A stretch of DNA of 64,000 nt from Okapia johnstoni (Eukaryota; Chordata; Mammalia; Artiodactyla; Giraffidae), in the NCBI GenBank assembly GCA_024291935.2, contig CM044313.1, positions 89,031,001-89,095,000 on the forward strand. The letters are read 5' to 3'. The stretch's first letter is position 1. Each line of letters begins with the position of its first letter. The position numbers and the translations under genes are program-made. Below, in pieces: positions 10,755-22,892 of this stretch. Below the pieces are notes generated by a model, which had not been told where the DNA came from, made no database searches, and worked only from the letters and a program-made list of their open reading frames with translations.

Positions 10755-10855
10755 ATTGTCTTCAACTGATAGATTAAGAACCTGAGAATCAAGAGTATTA
10801 ATTAACTTGCAAGGACACATGGAAAGTTATCACACAAAAAAAGCAGAGTCATAAT
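10755..10855 (-). mobile_element. MIR SINE fragment, minus orientation
   Basis: The series 'gattaagaacctgagaatca', 'ttaacttgcaaggacaca' and 'gcagagtcat' follows the reversed MIR core (attaggaaactgaggc, taacttgcccaaggtcaca, gcagagc). Weak but in the right order. Confidence 0.4.
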
Positions 10856-10934
10856 ATATCCAAATAGTCCCCGCGGGCCACATATGTTAAGGGTTCTGGG
10901 TATGTTGAGAGGACATATAATGGTTTGGCTGATG

Positions 10935-11503
10935 TAGTGGGCAGAATTCCAAAATGGCCCCCAAGATTTTCACCCTCTGTATAATCACTTGCCCTTGAGT
11001 GGGATGAGACCTGTGATCATGGGTCCTTTGAATACGATCTACAATATTCCCATGATTTTGCTGTCTTATGTAGTAAAGTAGGAGAGATGTTTTAAAGATA
11101 TTAGCAAGGTCCCTGATAACTTGATGCTGAATTAGTAAAAAGGAAGAAACTCTAAGCAGGTCTCATCTAGTTGGCTAAGCCCTGTCAAACAGAGAGAATT
11201 GTCAGAAAGGCAATTTTGTCCTCGGAAGTTTTTTGTTTTTTGTTTTTTTTAATGGAAAAAGTTACCTTCTAGGAGTTGAGGGCCTCAAACACATGGCAAG
11301 AAACTAAATTTGGCCCACAATCTGATTAAATTTGGAAAAGGATCCTTAGATGCAAATGGAAATATAACCTGGTCAACTTTGATTGCTGCCCTGTGAGTAC
11401 CTAAAGAGATGGCTCCTCTAAATATGCCTTGACTCTTACACATAAAACTGTGAGATAAAAAATAGGTATTTTATTAGGAAGACACCCGGTATAATTTGTT
11501 ACA
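10935..11503 (+). mobile_element. MaLR/MLT-type LTR (endogenous retroelement relic)
   Basis: It begins near the tgtagtgggcagaattcc block and contains ccccaagattttcaccc and ttgagtgggatgagacctgtg. It ends with an aactgtgagataaaaaatag ... taatttgttac block, the conserved 3' end of mammalian-apparent LTR retrotransposons with the polyadenylation region. A T-rich run at 11229-11251 is a local expansion. The subfamily cannot be fixed by eye. Confidence 0.6.
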
Positions 11504-12898
11504 AAGAAGTAGAAAATATCATTAATTCTGGTATAAGAAGCGGTATGGTTCTGTAATAGCTTAAATGTGGGAGATGCTTTAGAACTGGGCAATGGGCTCT
11601 GACAGAATACGAGAGACCATGATGGAGAAAGCGAAAATCAATTTGACATGGTAGAAACCTGCATATTGAGGATGCTAAAGACTCAGAAGGAATAAAGGAA
11701 CATGTTATTGAGGAATTAGAGGATGTAGGACCATTGTTATGTAGTAACAGAAAACTTAGCAAAATTCTGGCCTGCAGTTTATATGGGGAGAGAATGTGTA
11801 AGGCATTAACTTGGATAGACCAAAGGAGACTGTCAAGGCAAGTGGTGAAGGGGTTGCAGCTTACAGAAAGATGTGAGAGAAGAGAGATAATGGAGGGAAG
11901 AACAATTAAACATAAGGAACAAGGATGGGATGATTTTGAAAAATCTCAGCCTTTCATAAAGGCAAAAGATGCTAAAATCTGGAATTGGCTAAGGAAAGCA
12001 TGGCAAATAGAATAGGCTAAGTATGTGACTACACAGCCTTTTGCTAAAACTCCACAAAGACAAAGACAAAGAAAAAAAAAACACAAAACTTTACAAAGAT
12101 CAAAAGGTCAGAATACAAAGCAACCCAACGAATCTTTTGAAGGGATTAAGATTGTGCCTCTCAAAACCTCTCAAATAAACCAGAGGGGCCCCTAGAAAGG
12201 ACACTGACTCTCAGCAGGAGCCAAATATACAGAAAATACTATCTCAAAAATGTCTGTAGCTGCGGCTTTTGTCTAATAAATTTAATCCCCTTGAAATCCA
12301 TCAAGGCTCAGAGAGTTCTTGAGAAAACTGTTTCAAGAGAACTACTGTCAGCTTGGACTGAAAAGGAGAGAATAGATAACAAAATCAAGATGTCAGTCTC
12401 ACAATTTTTTTTTGGCAGGAAGGAACATGAGAGAACTATTCAGCTGCAAATACATAATACTTTTCATGAAAAAGGAACAGTGACTCGGAGGACAGAACCA
12501 AGATCCCAGAGATAGAGTCAAACGTCAAAGAGGGTTATTTTCAGACCTTGAAACCTAATCAAGAAAAATCCACCCTTTACCTTGCTGGATTTCAGGATTC
12601 TGAGGGTCCAATGACACATTTTCACCTTCCATTCTTTTTTCGTTTTGAACCAAATATCTAAAATAACAGTTATAAGCCCCACCTGACCCACTAATTATGT
12701 TGGGAGTGTTATGGGGCCTTCAGATTTATCCAAAATGCACATTTTCTATGTGCACCTGTTCTTAGATGATGTAGATGATGATATTTCTGAACTTGTAGAT
12801 AATACTCCAATCCAATGAGATTCTTGGGAGGTCTTTTATGAGAATGACATATTCTGAATGTGGGAAGTAATAAAACATTGAGTTGAGAAGATGGACTG
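11504..12898 (+). mobile_element. Probable MaLR internal region, non-coding relic
   Basis: Directly after the LTR, the text 'ttctggtataagaagcgg' and 'gctttagaactgggcaatggg' matches what I remember of the start of MaLR internal sequence. Open stretches at 11734-12015 (93 codons) and 12291-12515 (74 codons) lack a recognisable gag, protease or polymerase motif. No intact retroviral gene is visible. Assignment rests on position after the LTR and partial sequence memory. Confidence 0.45.
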
Positions 12899-12954
12899 TT
12901 GTAGTCTGAATGGTAAGGTGCCCCCCAAAATTAGACTCCTGTTTCCTGGAATGA

Positions 12955-13330
12955 ACTCTGCAACATAAACTGAATATCTGTGTCTCCCCAAATTCTTATA
13001 TAAAAATCCTACTCCCAATGTGATGGTATAAGAGGTGGTGCCTTTGGGAGATATTTAGCATTAGATGAGGTCATGAGGGTGAAGCCCTCGTGAATGGGAT
13101 TTGTGCCCTCAAAAGAGTCAGAAGAGGATTTCCTTCATCTTTCTGCTCTCTGACATGTGAGGATACAACAAGAAATAGGCAGTCTGTAACCCAGAATAGA
13201 CTTTTCACCAGAACTGACCACACTGGTGCACTGCTATTGAACTTGCAGTCTCCAGACCTGAGAAATAAAAGTCTGTTACTTATAAGTCACCAAGATTATA
13301 GTATTTTGTCACAACATCTGTTCTGAATAA
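12955..13330 (+). mobile_element. Second MaLR-type LTR (MLT1/MST-like)
   Basis: It contains cccaatgtgatggtataaga, the gcctttgggaga and gatgaggtcatgagggtg blocks, and ends with gagaaataaaagtctgtt ... gtattttgtcacaac, the usual MST/MLT1 3' end. Its 5' part differs from the LTR at 10935, so it may be a separate element rather than the 3' LTR of the same one. The flanking 12899-12954 also looks LTR-like (a second ccccccaaaatta start). Confidence 0.6.
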
Positions 13331-13515
13331 GATATACTCCTTATATAATACATACCTTTGATTATGTGCAAGGCTTGTTATGTGGAAAGGGGATTTTTTA
13401 AGGTCTCTACTACTTGTATTCACTTTATCAAAAGCAAAATTACTCTAGGTTGCCTCACCTAACTAGGTAAGCCCTTAAGTGATGACTTAGTAGTTAGAGA
13501 GTCTCTATTGATGAG

Positions 13516-13842
13516 GTCCATATAGTCAAAACTATGGTTTTGTCAGTAATCATGTACAGATGTAAGAGCTGGACAATAAAGAAGGCTGAGCACCGAAGAA
13601 TTTATGCCTTCGAACTATGGTGCTGGAGAAGACTCCTGAGAGTCCCTTGGACAGCAAGGAGATCAAACCAGTCAACCCTAAAAAAAATCAACCCTGAATA
13701 TTCATTGGAAGGACTGATGCTAAAGGTGAAGCTCCAATACTTTGGCCACTCAGGGAGTTGGTGATGGACAGGGAAGCCTGGTGTGCTGCAGTCCATGGGG
13801 TCACAAAGAGTCGGACGTGACTGAGTGACTGAACTGAACTGA
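13516..13842 (+). mobile_element. BovB 3' fragment with internal deletion, plus strand
   Basis: It starts at the gaggtccatatagtcaaa block and ends at ctgaactgaactgaa. Near 13748 the text jumps from 'ctttggccact' to 'cagggagttggtgatgg', losing about 180 bp present in other copies. No clear duplication of the target. Confidence 0.88.
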
Positions 13843-13856
13843 ACATGCAATTCTAT

Positions 13857-13900
13857 AATAATGCTGTGAAGTTAATAATGCTGTAAAGTTAATAATGCTC
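13857..13900. repeat. Short tandem repeat, 17-bp unit
   Basis: About 2.6 copies of an aataatgctgt(g/a)aagtt unit, directly after the BovB tail. Confidence 0.85.
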
Positions 13901-14297
13901 TCAACTCATTTCTGATCACACAACTGTGATCATCACATAGAACCATCTAAAGCCACCACATTAGAACCTAGTCCTCTCATCATGGTCTTTGCAGTAAGGT
14001 GAAAAGATACCTCTGGACAGCAGAGGTTAGACTAGGGGTACATGAATTCTTGGTAAGCTACTATTCTCTGCAGTCGATAGGTACCCTATTTCTTCCAAAA
14101 TCACCAGCAATCAAGTATAAGGTAGGATTTAAATTTGATCTAAAAGTAATACACATTGCATTAAAAAAATTACATTTTTATACTTGATCTAGAGCTTTAT
14201 GGTGTTACCTCAAATCACTGATGGCTTTTACTAGTGAAATAGCATTTGATGTGTATCACATCATGTCTCTAGCTTAAATGTGTATTCAGAATCAGCT

Positions 14298-14633
14298 GTG
14301 CTGTGCTGTGCTTAATCACTCAGTCCTGTCCAGCTCTTTACAATCCCATGGACTGTAGCCTGCCAGTCTCCTCTGTCCATGGGGATTCTCCAGGCAAGAA
14401 TACTTGAGTGGGTTGTCATGCCCTCCTCCAGGGGATCTTCCCAATACAGAAATCAAACCCAGGTCTCCCACACTGCAGCCAGATACTTGACATCTGAGCC
14501 ACCAGGGAAGCCCAAGAATACTGGACTGGATAGACTATTCCTTCTCCAGGGAGATCTTCCCAACCCAGGAACTGAACTGTGGTCTCCTGCATGACAAGTG
14601 GATTCTTTACCATTTGATCTACTAGGGAAGCCC
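14298..14633 (-). mobile_element. Bov-tA SINE with duplicated tRNA-like unit (minus)
   Basis: The first unit ends at about 14512 (ccaccagggaagccc), followed by a second partial unit (aagaatactggactggatag ... actagggaagccc). A perfect 12-bp duplication tcagaatcagct at 14286-14297 and 14634-14645 encloses both. The left end carries a gtgct microrepeat (14298 to about 14312), the SINE 3' tail on this strand. Confidence 0.92.
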
Positions 14634-14769
14634 TCAGAATCAGCTAATACAATTTAAATAAATAAAAACTCCAAATATTATTACAATATTTTATAAAACC
14701 CTAAAATCTTCACCAAAGTCACAAGTATTATTATTTGGTATTTTTTTTATTTTGTTTTAATTTTGTGAG

Positions 14770-15268
14770 GAACCTAGACAATGTATTAAAAAGCAGAGAA
14801 ATCACTTTGCTGACAAAGGTCTGTATAGCCAAAGCTATGGTTTTTCCAGTGGTCCTGTATGGATGTGAGCACTGGACCATAAAGAAAGCTGAGCGCCAAA
14901 GAATTGATGCTTTTGAACTGGGGTGTTGGAGAAGACTCTTGAGAGTTCCTTGGACTGCAAGGAGATCAAACCAGTCAATCTTAAAAGAAATCAACCCTGA
15001 ATATTCGTTGGAAGGACTGATGCTGAGGCTGAAGCTCCAATACTCTGGCCACCTGATGCGAAGAGATGACTCATTGGAAAAGACCCTGATGCTGGGAAAG
15101 AGTGAAGGCAGGAGGAAAAGGGGGTGACAGAGGATGAGATGGCTGGATGGCACCATCGACTCAATGGACATGAATTTGAACAAACTCTGGGAGATAATGA
15201 TGGACAGGGAAGCCTGGCGTGCTTCAGTCCATGGGGTCGCAAAGAGTCGGACACGACTTAGTGACTGA
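14770..15268 (+). mobile_element. BovB 3' fragment, plus strand
   Basis: It begins at aacctagacaatg and runs to the terminal region at gactgaag. An open stretch of 130 codons (14735-15127) is only the 3' part of the BovB frame, with no catalytic motif. No clear duplication. Confidence 0.9.
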
Positions 15269-15618
15269 AGAACAGTGACAAAATTAAATTAGTAATGTGA
15301 AACTGACGAGAAAGAGAATATAACTATTTAAAACGACATAGACTCTCAATGTGGGACTCCAGGACTTCTGTGAAGTGTAATATTAAATCTACCATTTTTT
15401 CTTCACCTAGTAATGAAATCTACAATAGTGTCTGACTCTTACGCCTTCTTTTGAGTGTCAAATAAATTAACAATGTATAATTTTATGGATAAGTGCCTGA
15501 AAAATGGTAGAGTCTTCTGAAGTCACAGTGTAAACTGGTTTGTAGATTTGAAGGACTCATATTTGATCCCTGTATTTTGTATTATACTGAGGATTATCAT
15601 GACTGCAGTGTGGCTGTT
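15269..15618. other. Non-coding stretch, nothing assigned
   Basis: No recognisable repeat or coding signal. Confidence 0.45.
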
Positions 15619-15619
15619 T

Positions 15620-15718
15620 GCTGCTAACAATATGGTCCATGAATACAAGTATCATCCAGAGGTTGTTAGAAATTCAGAACTTGGGGTATAATCCCAAACT
15701 CTTGATTTAAATTTTAAG
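15620..15718. mobile_element. Possible hAT (MER-type) DNA transposon fragment
   Basis: The phrase 'agtatcatccagaggttgtt' with 'agaaattcagaact' resembles the interior of a common mammalian MER-type hAT element. The end repeats are not visible and the family cannot be named safely. Confidence 0.3.
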
Positions 15719-15765
15719 ACTACAGTCCATGGGGTTGCAAAGACTTGGATATGATTGAGATACTA
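15719..15765 (+). mobile_element. Tiny BovB/BovA 3'-end fragment
   Basis: 'ctacagtccatggggttgca' at 15721-15740 followed by a degenerate gacttggatatgattgag is the conserved end shared by BovB and its SINEs. Everything upstream is missing. Confidence 0.75.
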
Positions 15766-16089
15766 TAAAAAAAAAAATAGTACAACTGTACTACAAAAAC
15801 CACCTGTAGTTTTGCTGGGGCAGAATTTGAACACCAATGTCAGTGTAATCTTCCATGTGTTTCTTAATAACTTTTTTTTTTTAGGATCATTTGACATTTC
15901 TCCTTCCAACATTCTTTGAGTATCTGCTGCATGGAAGGATTGATGTATCACACACTGCCTTCTTACATTTAATAATACACATATACACAAATGTGACCTC
16001 ATTTTAAAGTGATAAGGGCTTCTGGTATCTGAAGTTATATTGGTATATTAGCAAGTATTTTACAATGAAACACATCAATAAAATATATA
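15766..16089. other. Non-coding stretch with A/T homopolymers
   Basis: Contains an A run at 15768-15777 and a T run near 15872-15883. Nothing else is recognised. Confidence 0.45.
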
Positions 16090-16091
16090 TA

Positions 16092-16590
16092 CAGATTTTC
16101 CATAACTTATGACAAGGTTACAGCGCGATAAACCCACTGCAAGTCGAAACTACCTTGAGTCCAAAATGTACTTTATACACCTAATCTTCTAAACATCAGG
16201 GCTAGCATAGCCTACTTTAAATGTTTTCAGAACACATTAGCCTACAGTTGGGCAAATTCCTATAATACAAAGCCTATTTTATCACAGACTGTTGAATATC
16301 TCATGTTATATATCAAATACTGTATTAAAACTGAAAAATAGTATGGATGTATGGACTGGATGGTTGTTAAGTGTATTGGTTGTTTACCCTAGTGATCATA
16401 TGGTTTGGTGGGAGCTGCGCCTTGCTGCCACAGTCCAGCATCACAATAGAGTGTCCTATGACATATTGCTAGCTGGGGAAAGATCAAAATTCAAAGTTGA
16501 AGTAAGGTTTCTAATGAACACATATTGCTTTCGTACCATCATAAAGTTGAAAAATTGCAAGTTGAACCATCATAAGTCAGGGGCCATCTA
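16092..16590 (-). mobile_element. Tigger/MER2-type DNA transposon relic, minus orientation
   Basis: The right end (gaaccatcataagtcagggg, then ccatcta) and the left end (cagattttccataacttatg) form degenerate terminal inverted repeats sharing acttatga. The interior 'ttagcctacagttgggcaaa' and 'acaaagcctattttatcac' fit MER2-group sequence. TA dinucleotides at 16090-16091 and 16591-16592 agree with the TA target of Tc1/mariner elements. There is no transposase frame. Confidence 0.7.
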
Positions 16591-16592
16591 TA

Positions 16593-17254
16593 CACATATA
16601 CAGAAAAATATTTACTTTTAAAAATAAGCTCATTTAACTGTGGAGTCTTAGTTGAGTGCCGAATCTGTTGGGGGAGGCCTGCAAGCTATAGACTCAGGAA
16701 AGAGTTGCAGTTCAAGTTCAAGGGTAATGTACTGGAACATTCCCTCTTCTTACTAGGAACATCAGCCCTTTGTGCTACTCAAGCCTTGAATTGATTGACT
16801 GAGGCCCACTCACTATAGAAAGTAATTTGCATTACTTAAAATTCACAGATTTCAATGTATATCTCATCAAAACACTCTCATAGAAATATCCAGAAAAATG
16901 TCAGACCAAATTTCTGGATACCATGGCCCAGACATGTTGACAAATAGAATTAATTATAACAATTAATTTAAATAACTTAAAAATATCTAATAAAAAATGA
17001 AAAAAAATATTTCCAACTCTTCCAGGAGACATCAGGTAAACATTGAAAGAGGATATCTCAGAAAAACAGAGACCTAATGGGATAATAATTACTCCTACTA
17101 TATCAATTATTATTTCATACCAAGTTCATTACCATGTCATCTCTTCATCACACTGCATTTATAATAACTTGCTATCATGTCTATATCCATATTTAACAAT
17201 GTCAGTGTGTAAATGGTGTATGTGTGCATATCCCCAATTGACAATCTGAATAAA
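16593..17254. other. Non-coding stretch, nothing assigned
   Basis: AT-rich, with no named repeat or coding signal. Confidence 0.45.
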
Positions 17255-17400
17255 CTCTATCACTCATTCACTCGTTAGTTCACTTTCAAATATTTGAAAT
17301 ATTCATTCAACAAATATTTGCTGAGTACTATGTTCCAAACACTGTTCCAAATGCTTGGAATGCAAATAATTAACACAGTGGAAAAAAATTAAGTTTCTTT
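17255..17400 (-). mobile_element. L2 LINE 3' end, minus orientation
   Basis: 'attcattcaacaaatatttg' at 17302-17321, followed by 'ctgagtactatgttccaaac' and 'actgttccaaatgcttgg', is the reversed 3' end of L2 with its attcattc tail repeat. Confidence 0.6.
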
Positions 17401-17564
17401 ATCTACCATGCCTACTTGGTAGCATCCCTCCATTGAGGTGGGGTGAAATTTTCTGCCAAGTAATGTTCCTGCTGTCAACTTTGCACAATATAATTCAATG
17501 TCCACATAACAGAAAAAGTTAGTTTTAAAAGTCAAATTTTAAAAATATTCATCCTTTGTTACCT

Positions 17565-18035
17565 TCAACTGTAACTTAGCCACCTACATATCTCTCAGTA
17601 ATTTGGTCCTTCCTACTTCCCAGCCTTACTGTCATTTCGTTTAACATACTTTATTCCAGTGGTATGGACATCTTCTCTCCTGACACTCTGGATCTTGAAA
17701 ATGCACTTTCAATGACCAGAAATATATTTTCTTTGATGGACAATTTATATACATATTTCAGATTTTTGCTTATCATCAATTTCTTAAGGACGCTTCCTGA
17801 ACTCTTAATGTAGACGTGATCATATAGTCCCTCAGCTTTATATTACATTTAATTGCACTAGTCAGTTCATAAGCACATGTCATTATTTGTTTCTTGGCTG
17901 TATTCCCAGTCAGACAAAGAGCTTCATAAAATATGCAATCAGGTCTGCCTTACTTATTCCAGTGCTTAGCAGCAAAACTTAAGTAGAGTGTGTGTTTAGT
18001 TAATAATTGTTGAATTAATAAAGGAATAAAAGATT
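17565..18035 (+). mobile_element. L2 LINE 3' region, plus orientation
   Basis: 'gacgcttcctgaactctt', then 'ccctcagctttatattaca', then 'attccagtgcttagcagc' and 'taattgttgaattaataaa' follow the order of the L2 3' UTR and its end. It lies near an opposite-orientation L2 tail at 17255-17400. Confidence 0.6.
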
Positions 18036-18496
18036 ATTTAAACACAGAAACAGGTGCTTAGAGGAGACTAGTTTTTAATGACCCACAGATTCCCATTTAT
18101 TCTCTACCAGTTTCACTATAATGTGAATCTACCAGCAGTTCTTTCTCAAATAGCAGCTGATTTCTTCTTTAAATGGTATGGATCAAAGTTCAACTTCTCT
18201 GTTTACATTTTCTCATCTTCTGTATATTCTTATTCAGAATCATCCTAGAGAAGATCCTTTGCCTGAAGGTGTCATAAAGCCTACTCAACTCATATTTGCA
18301 AATGATTCCATAGTTAATCATCTAGTCTTAAAACCATTTCATTTTCCTTTTGGTTGTCCATCTCTCAAATCATCTAATTATTTTTCACCATGATATTATG
18401 ATTTTAGATGAAAGCTTCACAATGTGCCAACTGCTGAAAATCTAATTCCTAAACTTCAAAAGTGCAAATGTTTTTTTAAAAATGTTAATTTGTAAA
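18036..18496. other. Non-coding stretch, nothing assigned
   Basis: A 71-codon open stretch at 18178-18393 has no domain or context and looks like chance. Confidence 0.45.
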
Positions 18497-18502
18497 TCTT
18501 TC

Positions 18503-19010
18503 AGTTCAGTTCAGTCGCGCAGTCGTGTCCGACTCTTTGCGACCCCATGAATCGCAGCACGCCAGGCCTCCCTGTCCATCACCAACTCCCGGAGTCTACC
18601 CAAACCCATGTCCATTGAGTCGGTGATGGCATCCAGCCATCTCATCCTCTGTCATCCCCTTCTCCTCCTGCCGCCCATCCTTCCCAGCATTAGGTTCTTT
18701 TCCAATGAGTCAACTCTTCGCATGAGGTGGTCAAAGTATTGGAGTTTCAGCTTCAACATCAGTCCTTCCAATGAACACCCAGGACGGATCTCCTTTAGGA
18801 TGGACTGGTTGGATCTCCTTGCAGTCCAAGGGACTCTCCAGAGTCTTCTCCAACACCACAGTTCAAAAGCATCAATTCTTTGGCACTCAGCTTTCTTCAC
18901 CATCCAACTCTCACATCCCTACATGACTACTGGAAAAATCATAGCCTTGACTAGACAGACCTTTGTTGGCAAAGTAATGTCTCTGCTTTTAAATATGCTA
19001 TTTCAATAAA
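18503..19010 (-). mobile_element. BovB 3' fragment, minus orientation
   Basis: It starts at the reversed tail cagttcagttcagtcg, with few changes compared with other copies, and runs to about 19004, where identity fades after 'aatatgctatttcaat'. The 133-codon open stretch on the plus strand is antisense LINE sequence, not a gene. Confidence 0.92.
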
Positions 19011-19030
19011 ATCGGTCATAATTATTTCAA

Positions 19031-19859
19031 AAGTTTTAGAAATTTATTAAGACTGCATAATTGTAATATTATATAAATTATAGGCTAAAGCTAATTGATT
19101 CTATGTGATTACAAACAAAATGTATTCAACTTGAACATTATTTAGCTAATAAATTGAAGCCAAATAGCCACATTATATTAATTTTTTAGATGAAGTATTT
19201 TATTTGGGATTCTGAGTGATTCAGGCTCTTAACTGCCCTTGGCTTACTTTGACTAATTCACAAAGATAAAGTAAACAATGTCTATACCTTTTTTTTTTAA
19301 ATAAGTCTAAATCATTCACTTGAGCTAAGTAGGGTACATTAATAGCACACAGACTCACCTCATTGACTAAATAAACATGCTTTTACAACACAGTAGTTAC
19401 TACAATTCCAACTTTGAACAAAAAATGAAATAAACTATAAACTATAAATTAATTAGGTTACTGGAATGGCACATTATTTATATGAAGGAGAGAGAACTGA
19501 AATAAGTAGGGAAATGGGGTTTCACGTGCTCATTTTTTTCCTGTTATTTGATAATACTTGTCTTCACATATACTACATAATTAAGACTTGGATATGTTTT
19601 CTCATAATTATCCTAACTAATAATTACTACAGTTTATAGTGTAAGTTTAACATTGAGCATTTCTAATGTAAAATAAATTATAACTGGCATCATGTTAAGA
19701 GATTAAAAATAAGATTTACAAAAACATTAACATCTGCTCCAGGAATCTTTACTTGCTGTATGATATACAACATTTAGTGATACGTAATATTATATATCTC
19801 TGAAGAACATGTATGTGTAGAATGTAGACCCTACTGTCTTGAAACAGACTTGAACTTCT
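19031..19859. other. AT-rich non-coding stretch
   Basis: Nothing recognised. Confidence 0.45.
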
Positions 19860-20005
19860 TGCAACTATTTTTCTAAGTGTTTGACCTTGGACAAATTACT
19901 TTGCTTTGGCAAGCTTTGTTTTTCTCCATTTTAAGATGTAAAAATAATTACAGAAGTTTATATAGCTGCTATAATGATTACATGTTATTAATAATGATAA
20001 TGAAC
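19860..20005 (+). mobile_element. MIR SINE, plus orientation
   Basis: 'gtgtttgaccttggacaaat', 'tactttgctttggcaagc', 'tccattttaagatgtaaaaa' and 'taattaca' follow the MIR core order (tgtgaccttgggcaa, ttacttaacc, cctcatctgtaaaatg, aataata). Confidence 0.6.
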
Positions 20006-22384
20006 ACCTGATAGATGAATGACCACTTTGATTCAAATCAATAATTAAAAAATTCCTGAATCCAATTATTAAGGTCACAAAATCTCAACTTACTTGTTTG
20101 TGTATGTATCCTATTTTTAAAAATAAGAAAATTCAATTAATTATGCAGAATATCCAAACATATTTAAGTAAATCCTGAAATTATAATATTACTGTTAAAA
20201 TATATTTTTCTGGAGAAAGCAAAATGTGGAGTAAGAAAAAATCCTAGATAATCAATAGTTTTATTCTAAAAATTCTAGAATATCTACAAATATTACCATA
20301 CCATCTATTGACTAAACTAAAAGATACTACTAGAAATCATAATTTACAATTTTTCTGCCCGTTTTGTACTCCTGGTTTGGCCGATGATGACATTAAGGAC
20401 TCTATTAGTAGAATATTTCCCACTGTGTATCTCTATGAAATAACTGCACCACATGGCACATAAAAGGTTTATATTCAGACTGTTAGTTTGGTTTCTTTAG
20501 CAACATAAATGCACCTGTTCTCAACATAATTAGTAAGGGCCATATTGAAGATAATCAAAACAAATAATGAAAAATGGTTTGCTTGATTTGGAAAATAAGG
20601 CATACTGCCTACTCAGGCATTGGGAAAGCTTTGATAGTGATGCTGTTTGGAATTAACGTATTTAATGAAAATTGATTTTGTTTATGTCAAACTTAATGGA
20701 TAACTCTGCATAATTTCTGGGCACTGGCTCTTAGATATTAATTACTATTTTATAATTTACTCAAAACAATTCAAGCCAAGGTAGCATCTGTTTGGCACTG
20801 AGGTTCTACTTAGATAATTTTCCAGTTCAAGAGCAATAGTTACAGAGAGTCAAATAAACTATTCAAGGTCACAAAAACAGTAATCTGCCTTGATTAGAGA
20901 GGTGTAATCTACTGCAACCCAGATAGTCAATTACAAGAGTTACCAAGAAAATTAAACTTCTCTCCACATATTATAAGGGGATAAAAATCAGGCAGTAGAT
21001 TAAGAATTAGAATGAGATCTTTCTTTAATAGAAATCCTCTATCCCTTTAAAATTTCTAAAATCATATTAATGATTTCTATGTTAATGCTTCCTAGCAATG
21101 TAATATTCTCTCATTATCTTTGTCACTCTACTTAGAAAAAAAAAACAACATTTCACAATGCCTGTGCTGCCAAATTTTAAATAATCTTTTAAATTAATAC
21201 GCAAATATTTGATAATTTTATCCATGCGACTAAAATTGAACTTGACATTTAAACACTTTTTAAAAAAATGCTACCCTATAAACTACTCTTTAGATCACTG
21301 AAAATTCTAATATCATAAACAATCATTGTGAAGAGTAAATAGTCACTGTCTTCTTACCATAAAAACTACTTTATAACAATATATCCCAGAACCTCATTCC
21401 ATGCATTGGTTTGAGTGCTCCTAGTTGTCAAGCTGATGTTTTGGTGTATGAATGATAAACTTTTACTATTAATTATACTTTGGTGATTTCCTGGTTTTAC
21501 TTCTCTTATTTCTGAATTCTTGACAACACAAAACTTACTATATATAACCCACAATATTCTATATACATGTGCATAACACATGCACATATAATATATGAAT
21601 ACATATTTTAAGATTAATTCTGTAAATTATTAATAATTTTAGACCTACACATTAGAATTGCACGTCTAAAATTTAGAGAACAAAAAGACTGGTTGTTTTA
21701 GACATGACATAAAGAATGCTTAACGAATATATTTGAGTAAAAAATAAATCAAACTAGGAAAATATCTCTGAAAAAATTAAAAAAAAAATTCCTGGGGAGG
21801 CAATAGTGTCAGATGTACAGATAATAATATTACAACACAGTAGCTAGTATTATAGTATCAGTACTGGGAACAACTCTAAATAGTATAATATACATGTAAG
21901 TATTTCTTGCACAGAAAATCTGGTTAAAGAAAAAAAACTATACCATGATCATTAGAAGATTGTTACATAATGACACTCAACTCAAATTTATGTACTCCTT
22001 TTTAAATATGTTTTTTGTATCTGGAAATAAAGATTTAAATTCTACCTTTTTAAAAAATATGTGTCAAATATTTGTATATGCAATTATTTTGCAACATTCT
22101 CTTTTTCTTTCCATTTTGAAAGTCTCTGTCAAAAGATGAAATGACTGGTTTTCAAACTGCCCAGATTTAGAGAATTTATGACAGAAATATTATAAAGTCA
22201 GATTATGAAGTTTAGGAAAATGTTCTTTCAAAAATATGATTGCAATTTGGAATTCTTTAAAACTTAAGTGATCCTTTGCAAAACTTTATTTTTTACACAT
22301 TCTTATTCTTCTCAATAAATGATTCTACCACAAATACTATTTTTATAACATTAAAAATAAAAGAAAATATTTCATACACATCCT
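20006..22384. other. Long AT-rich non-coding stretch
   Basis: No named repeat beyond a faint MIR-like piece near 20820-20900 (gttacagagagtcaaataaa, caaggtcacaaaa). Open stretches are all under 75 codons without motifs. Confidence 0.45.
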
Positions 22385-22490
22385 CACATATAGACAGGAA
22401 GGGCAGGCATTATTTTCTTCAATTTTAGAACAGGCACTCGGAGGCTTAGAGAATTTGAGTTTTGGTTAAAGTTACTCTGATGCACAGAGT
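22385..22490 (-). mobile_element. MIR-like fragment, minus orientation
   Basis: 'attattttcttcaattttag' followed by 'actcggaggcttagagaat' resembles the reversed MIR core. Short and diverged. Confidence 0.4.
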
Positions 22491-22561
22491 CAAATAATAA
22501 ATAATATATTGTCAATCAATAAATGGTGAACAAGCTTATTGTGTAATATCAATGGACCCCA

Positions 22562-22707
22562 CAGACCCTGGGTCGGGAAGATCTCCTGGAGGAGGGCATG
22601 GCAACCCACTCCTGTATTCTTGCCAGGAGAATCCCCATGGACAGAGGAGCCTGGTGGGCTATAGTCCATGGGGTCGCAAAGAGTCGGACATGGCTGATTG
22701 ACTAAGC
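22562..22707 (+). mobile_element. Bov-tA SINE, 5'-truncated, plus strand
   Basis: It starts inside the element at the box-B-side text (gaccctgggtcgggaagatc) and runs to the BovB-like 3' end (gtcggacatggctgattgac). The tRNA head is missing. No clear duplication. Confidence 0.88.
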
Positions 22708-22846
22708 AGATCAGAGCAGTGTACCCCATATACCATATTATAGTACAGTATGAATTTCTATCTGGCTCATGGAAGAAGTTAGTATACTTGGTTGTACATA
22801 ACTACATACATATGCATAACACACACATATATAAAATTGCACGTTT

Positions 22847-22892
22847 GCTGTTATTCAGTCACTCAGTCGTGTCCAACTCTTTGGGATCCCAT
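22847..22892 (-). mobile_element. BovA/BovB 3'-end fragment (minus)
   Basis: 'ttattcagtcactcagtcgtg' sequence at 22852-22872 and 'tccaactctttgggatccc' are the reversed BovB-type end; only about 45 bp remain. It lies inside an AT-rich low-complexity tract. Confidence 0.8.

Noticed and set aside
11734..12515. Possible gag-like coding frames in the MaLR relic
   Set aside because: Two short separate frames without zinc-knuckle, protease or polymerase motifs; nothing supports a retained protein.
18608..19009. 133-codon open stretch on the plus strand
   Set aside because: It is the antisense strand of a BovB 3' end; the same antisense frame is open in several other copies (3398-3886, 7736-8407, 45448-46023).
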